Assembly: GCA_018823415.1 (NCBI GenBank)
Contig: JAHJIN010000368.1
Span: forward strand, 1 to 61,266
DNA from: Chloroflexota bacterium
GTDB lineage: Bacteria > Chloroflexota > JAHJIN01
Direction of reading: 5' to 3'
DNA length: 61,266 nucleotides
A program made the translations under genes and the position numbers. This document shows, piece after piece, positions 33,601-40,514 of this stretch. Within the stretch, counting starts at the first letter, position 1. Each line of letters starts with the position of its first letter. The notes below the pieces were generated by a model. It did not search any database. It had not been told where the DNA came from and worked only from the letters and a program-made list of their open reading frames with translations.

Positions 33601-34603
33601 ACTGGTCGCGGTCGATGACCAGCACTTGCCCATCATTCAGCGCGCGCACGGTGGCGGTGCGTGGTTGTCGTTCGAGCAGGGCAATCTCGCCGACAATGTC
33701 ACCCGGGCCAATTTGGCCGCCAAAGATCTCCTCTCCGTGCCGGTCGGTGATGCTGACCGTGAGCTGGCCCTGGGTAACGACATAGGCGGTGTCGCCTTCT
33801 TGTTCGGCCTGGATCAGGACCTCGCCGGTCTGCAAGTCGCGGGTGGGGCAATACTTGCGCAGCGCCTCGACTTGCTCGGGGAGCAGTTGTTCGCGCACGA
33901 ATGCCTGTTTGACGGGTTCGATGACATGCCGCACGTGCAGGGGCAAATAGAGGTCGCGCCAGATAAAGAACTCGGGATCGCTGAGGATCTCGTGCAGATA
34001 GCGAGCCGGCACCGAGGGTTTGGCGCGCGCCCCTTGCTCCGGGTGCGCCGGCCCGGACAGGTCGGCGGGTGGTGGGGCAAATGCAAAGACGGTGCCCTTC
34101 CAGGACCAAAAATCGGGGGCCTGGCGCGCCATCTGGGTGACCAGGTCGCTGTGAGCCCAAATGACCACCGGTTGCTCGATGAGCGTAAAGGCATCGCGCA
34201 AAAAGTTGAGGAGGTGGAGAAACTGGTCACGCTGCTGGGGATTGTACTTTTCCAGCCCATAAATAAACAGCACGATGTGCTGGTAGCGCCCCACCAGTTC
34301 CAGGTTCTTGAACCCGGCCTGGTCCGTGAGGTCACGCAAGGTGCGCACCAGGTTCACGTCGGTATCGCTGACCTCAAAGGGGTACAAATAGATGTTTTCA
34401 TCGGTCAGACGATCTCGAAAGTACGCAAACAGGCGTTTGCGCAACTCGATGTCGTCGCATTCGGCCACAAAGATGCCCCCCAGGTGACTGAGGCGCAGCG
34501 TAGCCAGCAGGGCGCGCACCTGCTCGGGATAGCGGGTGGCGAATTCGTCTTCTCGATCCGGAGTTTCAAATGAGCTGGCAGAAGGGGTTGGGGTGGTAGA
34601 CAT
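30641..34603 (-). CDS. cNMP-binding / NACHT / TPR / cNMP-binding / class III nucleotidyl cyclase fusion
   Basis: A 1320-aa cytoplasmic protein. Residues 25-180 are a degenerate P-loop-like N-domain ending APDFWSWKGTVFAF, as in many STAND/TPR proteins. About 245-345: cyclic-nucleotide-binding domain with GEIALLERQPRTATV. About 390-720: NACHT NTPase, Walker A GEAGAGKTT (399-407), Walker B LLDGLNEMP, winged-helix end FIHQAVQEYFAA. 805-955: four TPRs. 970-1070: second cyclic-nucleotide domain, GEIALLRAMPRTATV. 1118-1310: class III cyclase with metal Asp in SDIHGST (1125) and GDSMLG (1169); the usual catalytic Arg of NxxxR reads His (VNVAAHL, 1256). Both sensors keep Glu and Arg for phosphate binding. 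ATG 34603 after a weak AGG. Works with the upstream AAA ATPase; likely a nucleotide-controlled signalling or defence switch (inference). Confidence 0.85.
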   Translation of the reverse strand: MSTTPTPSASSFETPDREDEFATRYPEQVRALLATLRLSHLGGIFVAECDDIELRKRLFAYFRDRLTDENIYLYPFEVSDTDVNLVRTLRDLTDQAGFKNLELVGRYQHIVLFIYGLEKYNPQQRDQFLHLLNFLRDAFTLIEQPVVIWAHSDLVTQMARQAPDFWSWKGTVFAFAPPPADLSGPAHPEQGARAKPSVPARYLHEILSDPEFFIWRDLYLPLHVRHVIEPVKQAFVREQLLPEQVEALRKYCPTRDLQTGEVLIQAEQEGDTAYVVTQGQLTVSITDRHGEEIFGGQIGPGDIVGEIALLERQPRTATVRALNDGQVLVIDRDQFAMLETQAPYLAAMVHSLGHQRLERLEALLSPLRRLATEKQEMLQQPAVDALAVLAEQPHAVLLGEAGAGKTTVLRRLMLDLAEQARADLEDLTCPIVIPIYVKLSLLSDQRAIPDLILDSLQHCGISEIADPDEALAALVDRGDPNAAPVRLAFLLDGLNEMPPHAHSRRALRTFRYGFFDHHFVITCRTQYYIPIPGYRVVVLQPLSGDDSEAFLERYLPAVKARAVLREMNTDSQLMELGQNPLALYMFSQIARDSQQALPRNRGVLYQRFTHNLLERTDTEWYRIFGRSKSQVPLAVRQRALAELALHMQQEGIQTISRARCLDIWRAMDPHLASGPGSPAPTRSTAPDIFAECIHSSLLRLSPDRSQVEFIHQAVQEYFAAQGLLLADTQITADHPLLSQEHRCQWENVIVLYFSVTPDKASTLRALLQDSTNFENIWLAAECLAGIEMDSDTIDAIRRLLSESEEGAFLYAQGLAYRRLGRYPEALARLHEATKFTPRSAHVYYDMGCLYRQMNQYQRAVQSFETVLQIDPFFVDAYNQLGITYYEQAQYVEALTVFQTTVQLEPENAYHYYNLGRVHKMLRLYDDALAAFRHALDLKPDYEEAQEQLDILQKALDTGALDTLEKIPLLSKLTLEQFVMISSRLQTREYKPGDVIFSQGEIGDSFFILESGQVEVLSPRPDGDVRVINVLSTGDFFGEIALLRAMPRTATVIARDKTRLLVLNRTDFDAIIHYPAIADSLEETSSRRLLQDRYRRHSEVQEQSSDDDDYVQELIQQIEVSALVSDIHGSTKLTHALGPELMMNFLDEFLLEATNAIIEYNGALGKSLGDSMLGVFGSPAVQDETAPGYGIRAVLAALEMRRAFVHLRERWQLLYPEHQQAFGACGLGIGVCTGQVALGTVGTEQTMVGDPVNVAAHLSKLVQHSRDECEVYLEQRTYAITSNAFKVQAIPRPDSPDLAMPIYRVIEQPEGPATHGNIMEL

Positions 34604-34638
34604 GGGCAACGACCTGCACAACGGCTAGGTGCTCCGTC

Positions 34639-34666
34639 CGGCGACCCGGCGCGCGCCGGGTCGCCG
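34639..34666. terminator. 28-base perfect palindrome between the AAA and NACHT-cyclase genes
   Basis: CGGCGACCCGGCGC (34639-34652) is followed directly by its reverse complement (34653-34666). As RNA this gives an 11-bp GC stem with a six-base loop. No T-run follows, so it may be an attenuator or mRNA-processing/stability site that sets the ratio of the two products rather than a full stop. Confidence 0.6.
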
Positions 34667-34671
34667 AAGAG

Positions 34672-36003
34672 CTAGGTGATGGAGTCTACCTCGGTTTCCC
34701 ATTCTTCCAGCAGTTCGTGGACAATGGGATGCACGTCAAACCATCCTTTGCCGTTGGGATAGTACAGCACGCACAGAGATTCCAGGTGCCGCATGTTCAC
34801 ATCGGCGCGAGACTTGCTTTGCCGCACGCGGCGCAACGTCTGGTAATCTTCGTGGACGAGCATGCGATAGTATTCGCCCTTGAGGATGCTCTTTTGCTTT
34901 TCGAACACGGTTTGTGTGATCTGGGCAATGTCCCATTCTTGGCAATAGACGCAACAGCCCCGCACCACGCGAATGAGTTCGCGGAGAACCCCGCCGGTGA
35001 CGTCGACGGCCTGGTTCACCACGCCTTCTTCGAAAAGGCTGGGATGGACCCGGCGGTGGATGATCTCGCGCAACAGCTCGACATCGGTGCCCACCGGGCT
35101 TTCGCGCTCACCCTCTTTGGTGCGCACCTTGAACATGGGCATGTAGCGCACTTCGAGGTATTGCGAGATATACTTGAAGGCCGAATCGTACAGCAGCGAG
35201 ATGGGCGCGGTATAGATGGCAAAGCAATCAAAAGAGGCCAGGGACTTGGCGTGCTCACGGAATACGGTGAGGGCACTTTCCAGGGGCATGATCTTGTCCA
35301 GGTCGTCGATGATGAGGAGTATGCTTTTGCCGGTGATCTCCATCACCTCGCCGATCACGTCGTTGATGAGGGCAATGAGTTCGGGGATGTATTTCTTGAC
35401 CCGGGTGCGGATCTCTTCGCGCACGTCGCCCTCGCCCTTGAGCCGCACGTCGATGAGCCGGATCAGGCCCGAGATGCCCAATTCGGCCCCCACCTGACCG
35501 CTGACGCTCTTGCTTTTGGTCTGGGTCTTTTCCTCGTCCTGGTAGAGCCAGTCGTAAACGCGCCGGGCCGGCAGGTCATCGACATTGTGCCCCAGGGTCT
35601 CCATGGCGCGATAGATGCCCACCACGATGCTCAGGGCAATGTCCACAAACTCGAGGTTGTAGATGCCCACCACCTCGCTGACTGAATACTGGATGGGCAG
35701 CAGCGAGTCGCTCAACAGGGGGTTTTCGTTGTTGGGGTCTTGTACCAGGCTTACCAGCTGGCTCAACTCGGTGGACTTGCCGCAGCCGGTATGGCCCACA
35801 AACAGGAACTTGGCGTGACTGCGCGGTTCTTGTTGTACACCGGCTTGCAGTTCGCTTAAAAAACCCCTGAGCTCCGAGTGGACTCCCCGATCCACATAAA
35901 AGCGCTCCAGGGACTCGCCCCGCAGGGGCTGCAAATAGTTCGTGTTGGCATATGCGCTTTTAAAGTCCTGGGCCGCATAGGGATAACGTTCGATGCGTGT
36001 CAT
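34672..36003 (-). CDS. AAA-type P-loop ATPase, partner of the NACHT-cyclase protein
   Basis: A 443-aa soluble ATPase starting MTRIERYPYAAQDFKSAYAN. Walker A is FVGHTGCGKSTELSQL (about residue 80-90) and Walker B is SILLIIDDLDKIMP (about residue 235). The C-terminal half (about 330-440) looks like a winged-helix region (GVLRELIRVVRGCCVYCQ) that ends with FDVHPIVHELLEEW. ATG 36003 follows GGGAGG with seven bases. It precedes the NACHT-cyclase gene by 68 bp on the same strand under a near-consensus promoter. I do not recognise a named family; such ATPases often sit next to TPR or NACHT genes. It could be the effector or a regulatory ATPase of the pair. Confidence 0.75.
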   Translation of the reverse strand: MTRIERYPYAAQDFKSAYANTNYLQPLRGESLERFYVDRGVHSELRGFLSELQAGVQQEPRSHAKFLFVGHTGCGKSTELSQLVSLVQDPNNENPLLSDSLLPIQYSVSEVVGIYNLEFVDIALSIVVGIYRAMETLGHNVDDLPARRVYDWLYQDEEKTQTKSKSVSGQVGAELGISGLIRLIDVRLKGEGDVREEIRTRVKKYIPELIALINDVIGEVMEITGKSILLIIDDLDKIMPLESALTVFREHAKSLASFDCFAIYTAPISLLYDSAFKYISQYLEVRYMPMFKVRTKEGERESPVGTDVELLREIIHRRVHPSLFEEGVVNQAVDVTGGVLRELIRVVRGCCVYCQEWDIAQITQTVFEKQKSILKGEYYRMLVHEDYQTLRRVRQSKSRADVNMRHLESLCVLYYPNGKGWFDVHPIVHELLEEWETEVDSIT

Positions 36004-36049
36004 AGTTTTTCCTCCCGATATGGTCTTGCCATCTTCCCCCGACACTCGT

Positions 36050-36078
36050 AGGATAAACCCAAATGCTCAAAATGTCAA
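36050..36078 (-). promoter_or_regulatory. near-consensus promoter of the AAA / NACHT-cyclase operon
   Basis: On the minus strand TTGACA (36073-36078) and TATCCT (36050-36055) are 17 bases apart, about 47 bp before the ATPase start. The element directly follows the stop of the upstream permease gene, so the operon can be expressed independently. Confidence 0.75.
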
Positions 36079-36112
36079 GTACTCGGTCTACACGCAAGGT
36101 GAAATGAGCCAC

Positions 36113-37549
36113 TCACCCGTACACGCTTGTCACCAGGGCCGGCGTGACCCAGGCCTCGATCACGGCGGCGACGATGAGCAACGCCAGCACCAGCCATGCC
36201 ACCTTGAGCAGGTTCGCCAGGCCGGCCAGCACGGCCTGCCCCACCGATAGGCCCGGCGGAGGACTCATCACGCTCAAGCCCAGCTTGACGCTCAGGGCGG
36301 CCGTCAGCAGGGCGGCCGTCAGTTCGAACAGGCCGTGGGGCAGAATGGTCACGGCGAAAAAGAGGAACGGGTCCAGCCCCAGGTGCGCCGCCTGCCCCAG
36401 CACGAATCCTACCAGGATCATGGTGAATCCCAGAAACAGCAGCGGGGCCGCGCCAAAGGTAAACAGGGCCAGAAGCACATATAGGCCCAGGCTGCGCAGG
36501 TTGTGCACGAAAAACGTCAGCGGGTTCAACGCGCCGACCAGGGTTTCCACACCGCCGGGGCCGGCCGAGACCTGCATCTGTCCCGACGCCAGGTCCAGCG
36601 GAAAGCGCAGGGCGTAGGCATAGCCAACGGTCAGGCCGGCCAGCATCGCCGCTGCGGTCAGGATCAGGGGCACCCGATTGAGCCACCCGATCTGGGGCAG
36701 GTCCCGGGTCAGCAAGCGGCGCAGGGTGAACGGGGGTGGCGTCACCGCCGCGCCAGACTCGACGTCTGCCGGCAGGGCGAGCAGGAACCGGCCCAGGCTG
36801 CGTCCGACCAGGCGCACGTCCAGGCCGGCCTGTCCCCGCGCCAGCAATTCCTCGCGCCGAAAGACGCGCAAGCCCATGCGCAGCAAGATGGCCGTCACCA
36901 CCACCAGTTCCAGGGCGATCCAGGGCAATACGTCCAGGTGATCTGTCACGATGAGCAGGCTCTCCACTGTGACCACCATGCTCATGGGCAAGATGATAAA
37001 GCTCGCCAGTAGGTTGGCGGCACGCACGCTGGCCGTGTGCGAGGAGACGACCACGGCGCCGGCCACCATCACCAGGGCCACCAGAGTGCTCAAGACCATC
37101 ATCAGGGCCACCAACAGGGGCGCCAGAGGAAAACCCAGCCAGGCCCCCACGCCCCAGGCAAAGAGCAGCGTGGCCCCATAGCTCAGGAGCAGCGGCGGCA
37201 CCAATGACGCGATCACCTTGCCCAGATAGAGCGCCTGGTCCGAGATGGGTGTGGACAGGAGCGATTCCAGGGTGTTGCGTTCTTTTTCGCCCACAAAGCT
37301 CTCTAGCGCCACAATGAGCGAAAACGAGCTGGGAAAAAACCCGGCCATCAGCGTGCCAAAGGGGATGAGGGCCAGTTTAACATCCATGCCCGCGATATTC
37401 GAGAGGGCTGGCGCGGCCACGCGCAGACCCACGAGCATGAGCAGCGGCAGCAACAATGACAGCGAGGTCATCGGCGCGCTGATGCGCCAGTCGGTAATGG
37501 AATCGCGCACCTCGCGCCGGACCAGGGCCCAGACCAGTCTAGCTTGCAT
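36113..37549 (-). CDS. ABC-2 permease fused to a SpoIIM-type domain
   Basis: A 478-aa membrane protein. Residues 1-about 255 are an ABC-2 permease of the NatB/YhaP type (LVALESFVGEKERNTLESLLSTPI, several helices). The C-terminal half has the SpoIIM (stage II sporulation M) signature: FFVHNLRSLGLYVLLALFTFG, AVTILPHGLFELTAALL, and VAAVIEAWVTPALV. SpoIIM-like proteins occur next to ABC exporters, but here both are in one chain. The ATG at 37549 follows GAGGAG; an earlier GTG at 37567 is open. It overlaps the ATPase stop by 11 bases. Substrate unknown; NatAB-like sodium or peptide export is possible. Confidence 0.8.
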   Translation of the reverse strand: MQARLVWALVRREVRDSITDWRISAPMTSLSLLLPLLMLVGLRVAAPALSNIAGMDVKLALIPFGTLMAGFFPSSFSLIVALESFVGEKERNTLESLLSTPISDQALYLGKVIASLVPPLLLSYGATLLFAWGVGAWLGFPLAPLLVALMMVLSTLVALVMVAGAVVVSSHTASVRAANLLASFIILPMSMVVTVESLLIVTDHLDVLPWIALELVVVTAILLRMGLRVFRREELLARGQAGLDVRLVGRSLGRFLLALPADVESGAAVTPPPFTLRRLLTRDLPQIGWLNRVPLILTAAAMLAGLTVGYAYALRFPLDLASGQMQVSAGPGGVETLVGALNPLTFFVHNLRSLGLYVLLALFTFGAAPLLFLGFTMILVGFVLGQAAHLGLDPFLFFAVTILPHGLFELTAALLTAALSVKLGLSVMSPPPGLSVGQAVLAGLANLLKVAWLVLALLIVAAVIEAWVTPALVTSVYG

Positions 37550-38483
37550 GGCCCGGCTCCTCTGCACCCACTAGTTCCAGATACACGTCTTCCAGGCTGC
37601 GCGATACCTCGCCCAGGGAGATGACCGCGGCGCCGGCGCTCACCAGCCGGCGCAGTAGAGCGGGGTTGGTTTGCACCGGGTCATCCACCTTGTAGCGAAT
37701 CCAGTCGGTGCCCCACGCGCTCACGTGCACCAGACCATCCAGGTGTGCCCGCACCGCCTCGGCCTCTGCCACGCGCAGTTCGTACACCGGCGCGCCCAAC
37801 AAACGCCGGCGCAGTTCGGCCAGGGAACCCATCGCCACGATGCGCCCGTGCTGAATGATGGCGATGCGCTGTGCCAGGCTCTCGGCCTCGGCCAGGTTGT
37901 GCGTGCAAACGACGACGGTGCAGCCTTGCTGGCTCAACTCGCGGATGTAATCGCGCACGCCTTTGGCCGCGCCGGGGTCCAGGGCGCTGGTGGGCTCGTC
38001 CAAAAAGAGCACCGCCGGCTGGTGGATGAGCGCCCGGCACAGGGCCATCTTTTGCCGCATGCCCTTGGAGAACGTGCCCAGTTGGCGGTCGCGCAGGGAC
38101 CACAGGTCAAAGCGCCGCAGCAAGGCCTCGGCCCGGGTGCGTCGGTCGTGCCGGGACACCCCCTGTAGCTCGCCAAAATAGTCCAGGTACGGCAGCGGGG
38201 CCATGCGGTCATACAGGCTGGGGAACTCGGTGAGCAGGCCCACCTGGTGGCGTACCTGCTGGGCTTCTGTTACCACATCGAGGTCGTCTATCCAGGCCCG
38301 GCCCTCTGATGGACCAAAGATGGCTGCCAACATGCGGACGGTGGTGGTTTTGCCAGCGCCGTTTGGCCCCAGCAGGGCCAATACCTCGCCCCGGGTCACC
38401 TCAAATGTCAGCCCGTCCACGGCCGTGAACTCTTGGGCGGCCGGGCGCGGAAACCGCTTGGTGAGATGTTCCAATCGAATCAC
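37539..38483 (-). CDS. ABC transporter ATP-binding protein
   Basis: A 314-aa ATPase. Walker A LLGPNGAGKTTTVRML, signature LGTFSKGMRQKMALCRALIH, Walker B VLFLDEPTSALDP, and switch His in VVVCTHNLAEAE. The C-terminal 90 residues are an accessory domain of the DrrA/NatA type (GAPVYELRVAEAEAV). It energises the fused permease encoded just downstream. Several ATP exporters of this type respond to antibiotics or envelope stress. Confidence 0.95.
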   Translation of the reverse strand: MIRLEHLTKRFPRPAAQEFTAVDGLTFEVTRGEVLALLGPNGAGKTTTVRMLAAIFGPSEGRAWIDDLDVVTEAQQVRHQVGLLTEFPSLYDRMAPLPYLDYFGELQGVSRHDRRTRAEALLRRFDLWSLRDRQLGTFSKGMRQKMALCRALIHQPAVLFLDEPTSALDPGAAKGVRDYIRELSQQGCTVVVCTHNLAEAESLAQRIAIIQHGRIVAMGSLAELRRRLLGAPVYELRVAEAEAVRAHLDGLVHVSAWGTDWIRYKVDDPVQTNPALLRRLVSAGAAVISLGEVSRSLEDVYLELVGAEEPGHAS

Positions 38484-38566
38484 GGATATGCTGTCCTGTG
38501 CAAACCCAATAGGGGCGACCGTCCGTCGCCCCTACGCTGGTTGGCGTGCTAAATCCTGTGAAGAAC

Positions 38567-39655
38567 CTACTCGACGCGAAAGCCGGTGGGAACCTGGAGG
38601 CGCACCCGGGTCCCCTGTCCCAACTGGCTGTCCCATTCAAGAGTGGCACCCAGCATCTCGGCGCGTTCCTGCATCACGGCCATGCCCAGCGTCCGGCGTT
38701 CGTGGGCCTTGACCAGCGCCTCTTCTACGTTGAATCCAATCCCATCATCCTCGATGACCACGTTGATGCTATCGCCTTCCAGGTCCAGGTGCACTTTGGC
38801 ATTGGTGGCGTGCCCACCCTGATTGGCGTTGGTCAGGGCCTCCTGGATGATGCGAAACAGGGCCACTTCGGCGTGCGGCACCAAGCGCCGTTCTCGTCCC
38901 ATCACCTGCAAGTCTACCTGGATGCCGCTGTTGTCCTGGAACGTCTGGATATAGCGTCGGACGGTGGGCAGCAACCCCAGGTCGTCCAGGATCATGGGGC
39001 GCAGGTCAAAAATGAAGCCCTTGGTCTGCTGAAAGACCTTGCTGACCATTTTCTTGAGATTGCTCAACTCGACGCGGGCTTGGTCCTGGTCTCGCGAGAA
39101 CAGGCGCTCGCAAATCTCGGCTTGCAGCACCAGGTTGGTGAGCGACTGGGCCGGGCCATCATGCATCTGGCGGCTGATGCGAAAGCGCTCGTCCTCTTGG
39201 GCCTGGATGATCTTGATGATGGCTTGTTGCGGTGGAGCGCCCTGCAAAACGGCCAGATCGCCCCCTGCCGCGCCGTCGTCAAACTGCTGCGGCAATTGCC
39301 CTGCCACGCCCAACAACCGTCCCAGGTGTTGCGAATAGCGTTCCAAGTTGGTACGCTTGGCCTTGAGTTGCTCCACTTGCTCGCGCATCATGAACAGGCG
39401 CATCTGCGATTCCTGGGCCGTGGCATAGATGTTGCGGATATCCTCGCGCGTATAGGTGTCGATGCTCATTTCCATCTCGCGCAGCTTTTTGACCATCTGG
39501 GTATTGCGCTGCGCCATTTTGTCAGATTCGGCGATGGTTTGACGCAGCAACACGGTCAACTCGCTAACCTCGCGCTGGAGCTGCTCGTACTCGGCCTGGC
39601 TGTCTTGGATGATTTCTCGCAATTGTGACAGGACGCTCGACGTGTTCGTCATCAT
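38567..39655 (-). CDS. sensor histidine kinase (HisKA_3 / DegS-NarX type)
   Basis: About 362 aa, no membrane segment. The N-terminal 110 residues are a long coiled coil (EYEQLQREVSELTVLL to REQVEQLKAKRTNLERYSQ). The dimerisation helix carries the phosphorylated His165 in RFRISRQMHDGPAQSL, followed by the HATPase domain with N-box IIQEALTNANQGG, G1 IEDDGIGFN and G2 LGMAVMQERAEMLG. As in DegS the sensor region is cytoplasmic. ATG ATG at 39655/39652 follow GGAGG; the second has the better spacing. It follows the regulator gene by 25 bp. Confidence 0.93.
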   Translation of the reverse strand: MMTNTSSVLSQLREIIQDSQAEYEQLQREVSELTVLLRQTIAESDKMAQRNTQMVKKLREMEMSIDTYTREDIRNIYATAQESQMRLFMMREQVEQLKAKRTNLERYSQHLGRLLGVAGQLPQQFDDGAAGGDLAVLQGAPPQQAIIKIIQAQEDERFRISRQMHDGPAQSLTNLVLQAEICERLFSRDQDQARVELSNLKKMVSKVFQQTKGFIFDLRPMILDDLGLLPTVRRYIQTFQDNSGIQVDLQVMGRERRLVPHAEVALFRIIQEALTNANQGGHATNAKVHLDLEGDSINVVIEDDGIGFNVEEALVKAHERRTLGMAVMQERAEMLGATLEWDSQLGQGTRVRLQVPTGFRVE

Positions 39656-39680
39656 ACCTCCACTATCGGGGGCGCGATAG

Positions 39681-40421
39681 CTACCAGGCGCGCTCGCTTG
39701 GCGGCGCGCCAATCTCGATGTCTTTCATCTTGACCCAGCCCTGCCGCAAGGCATAGATGGCGGCCTGGGTGCGGTCGTTGACGTTCAGTTTGCGCAAAAT
39801 GGACGAGATGTGGTTCTTGACCGTCTGGTCGCTGATGCTCAGGGTGCGGGCGATCTCTTTGTTGCTATCGCCGTGGGCGATGCGCGTGAGCACTTCCATC
39901 TCGCGCGGTGACAGGGGGGCGAAAAAGGGCTGGATGGTGTGGTCCACGGTGCTCAGGTCGCTGAACTCTTTGAGCACTCGCGAGGCCAGTAGCGGCTTGG
40001 ACAGCAAGGCATTGTCGATGATATATTCGCCGCGCGCCACCCGGCGAATGGCCTGCGCCAGCTCGCGCGGCTGAATGCCCTTGGAGTAATAGGCCGCGGC
40101 CCCGGCCCGAATCGCCTGGAACAACTGCTCTTCGTCATCATATGCTGTGAGAATGATCACCCCAATACGTGGTTGATTGAGCTTGAGTCGCCGCGTGGCT
40201 TCGAGGCCGTTCGGGTCTGGGATGTTGACGTCCATCAACACGACATCGGGCAGCAGGTCCTCGGCCATTTGCAGGGCTTCGAGACCGTCTACCGCTTCTC
40301 CCACAATCTCGATGTCCTCTTCCAGCTCCATCGCCCAGTGTATCCCTTGGCGGAACAGGCGATGATCATCCACAACAAGGACGTTTATCTTGTCTCTGGG
40401 GCTTGGTCTTTTTTCTGTCAT
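39681..40421 (-). CDS. response regulator, NarL/FixJ family
   Basis: A 246-aa regulator. The receiver has [13 protein letters not shown] (acidic pair D18/D19), the phospho-acceptor D64 in [13 protein letters not shown], and the conserved Thr and Lys ([15 protein letters not shown]). The C-terminal LuxR helix-turn-helix reads [42 protein letters not shown] at 40421 lies after AGGGCCGGCC with weak GGAGGG. It pairs with the downstream kinase. An extended -10 TGGTATACT lies at 40452-40457 on the minus strand. Confidence 0.95.
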   Translation of the reverse strand: MTEKRPSPRDKINVLVVDDHRLFRQGIHWAMELEEDIEIVGEAVDGLEALQMAEDLLPDVVLMDVNIPDPNGLEATRRLKLNQPRIGVIILTAYDDEEQLFQAIRAGAAAYYSKGIQPRELAQAIRRVARGEYIIDNALLSKPLLASRVLKEFSDLSTVDHTIQPFFAPLSPREMEVLTRIAHGDSNKEIARTLSISDQTVKNHISSILRKLNVNDRTQAAIYALRQGWVKMKDIEIGAPPSERAW

Positions 40422-40451
40422 GGCCGGCCCTCCCGTACCTTTTCTATCACA

Positions 40452-40457
40452 AGTATA
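40452..40457 (-). promoter_or_regulatory. extended -10 promoter of the two-component operon
   Basis: Minus strand TGG then TATACT (core 40452-40457), about 31 bp upstream of the regulator ATG. No -35 seen. Confidence 0.5.
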
Positions 40458-40514
40458 CCACAGAGCACTGGCAATGCACAAGGGCGCCAGTGCGCGTGCG
40501 CTAATGCGCGTGCG

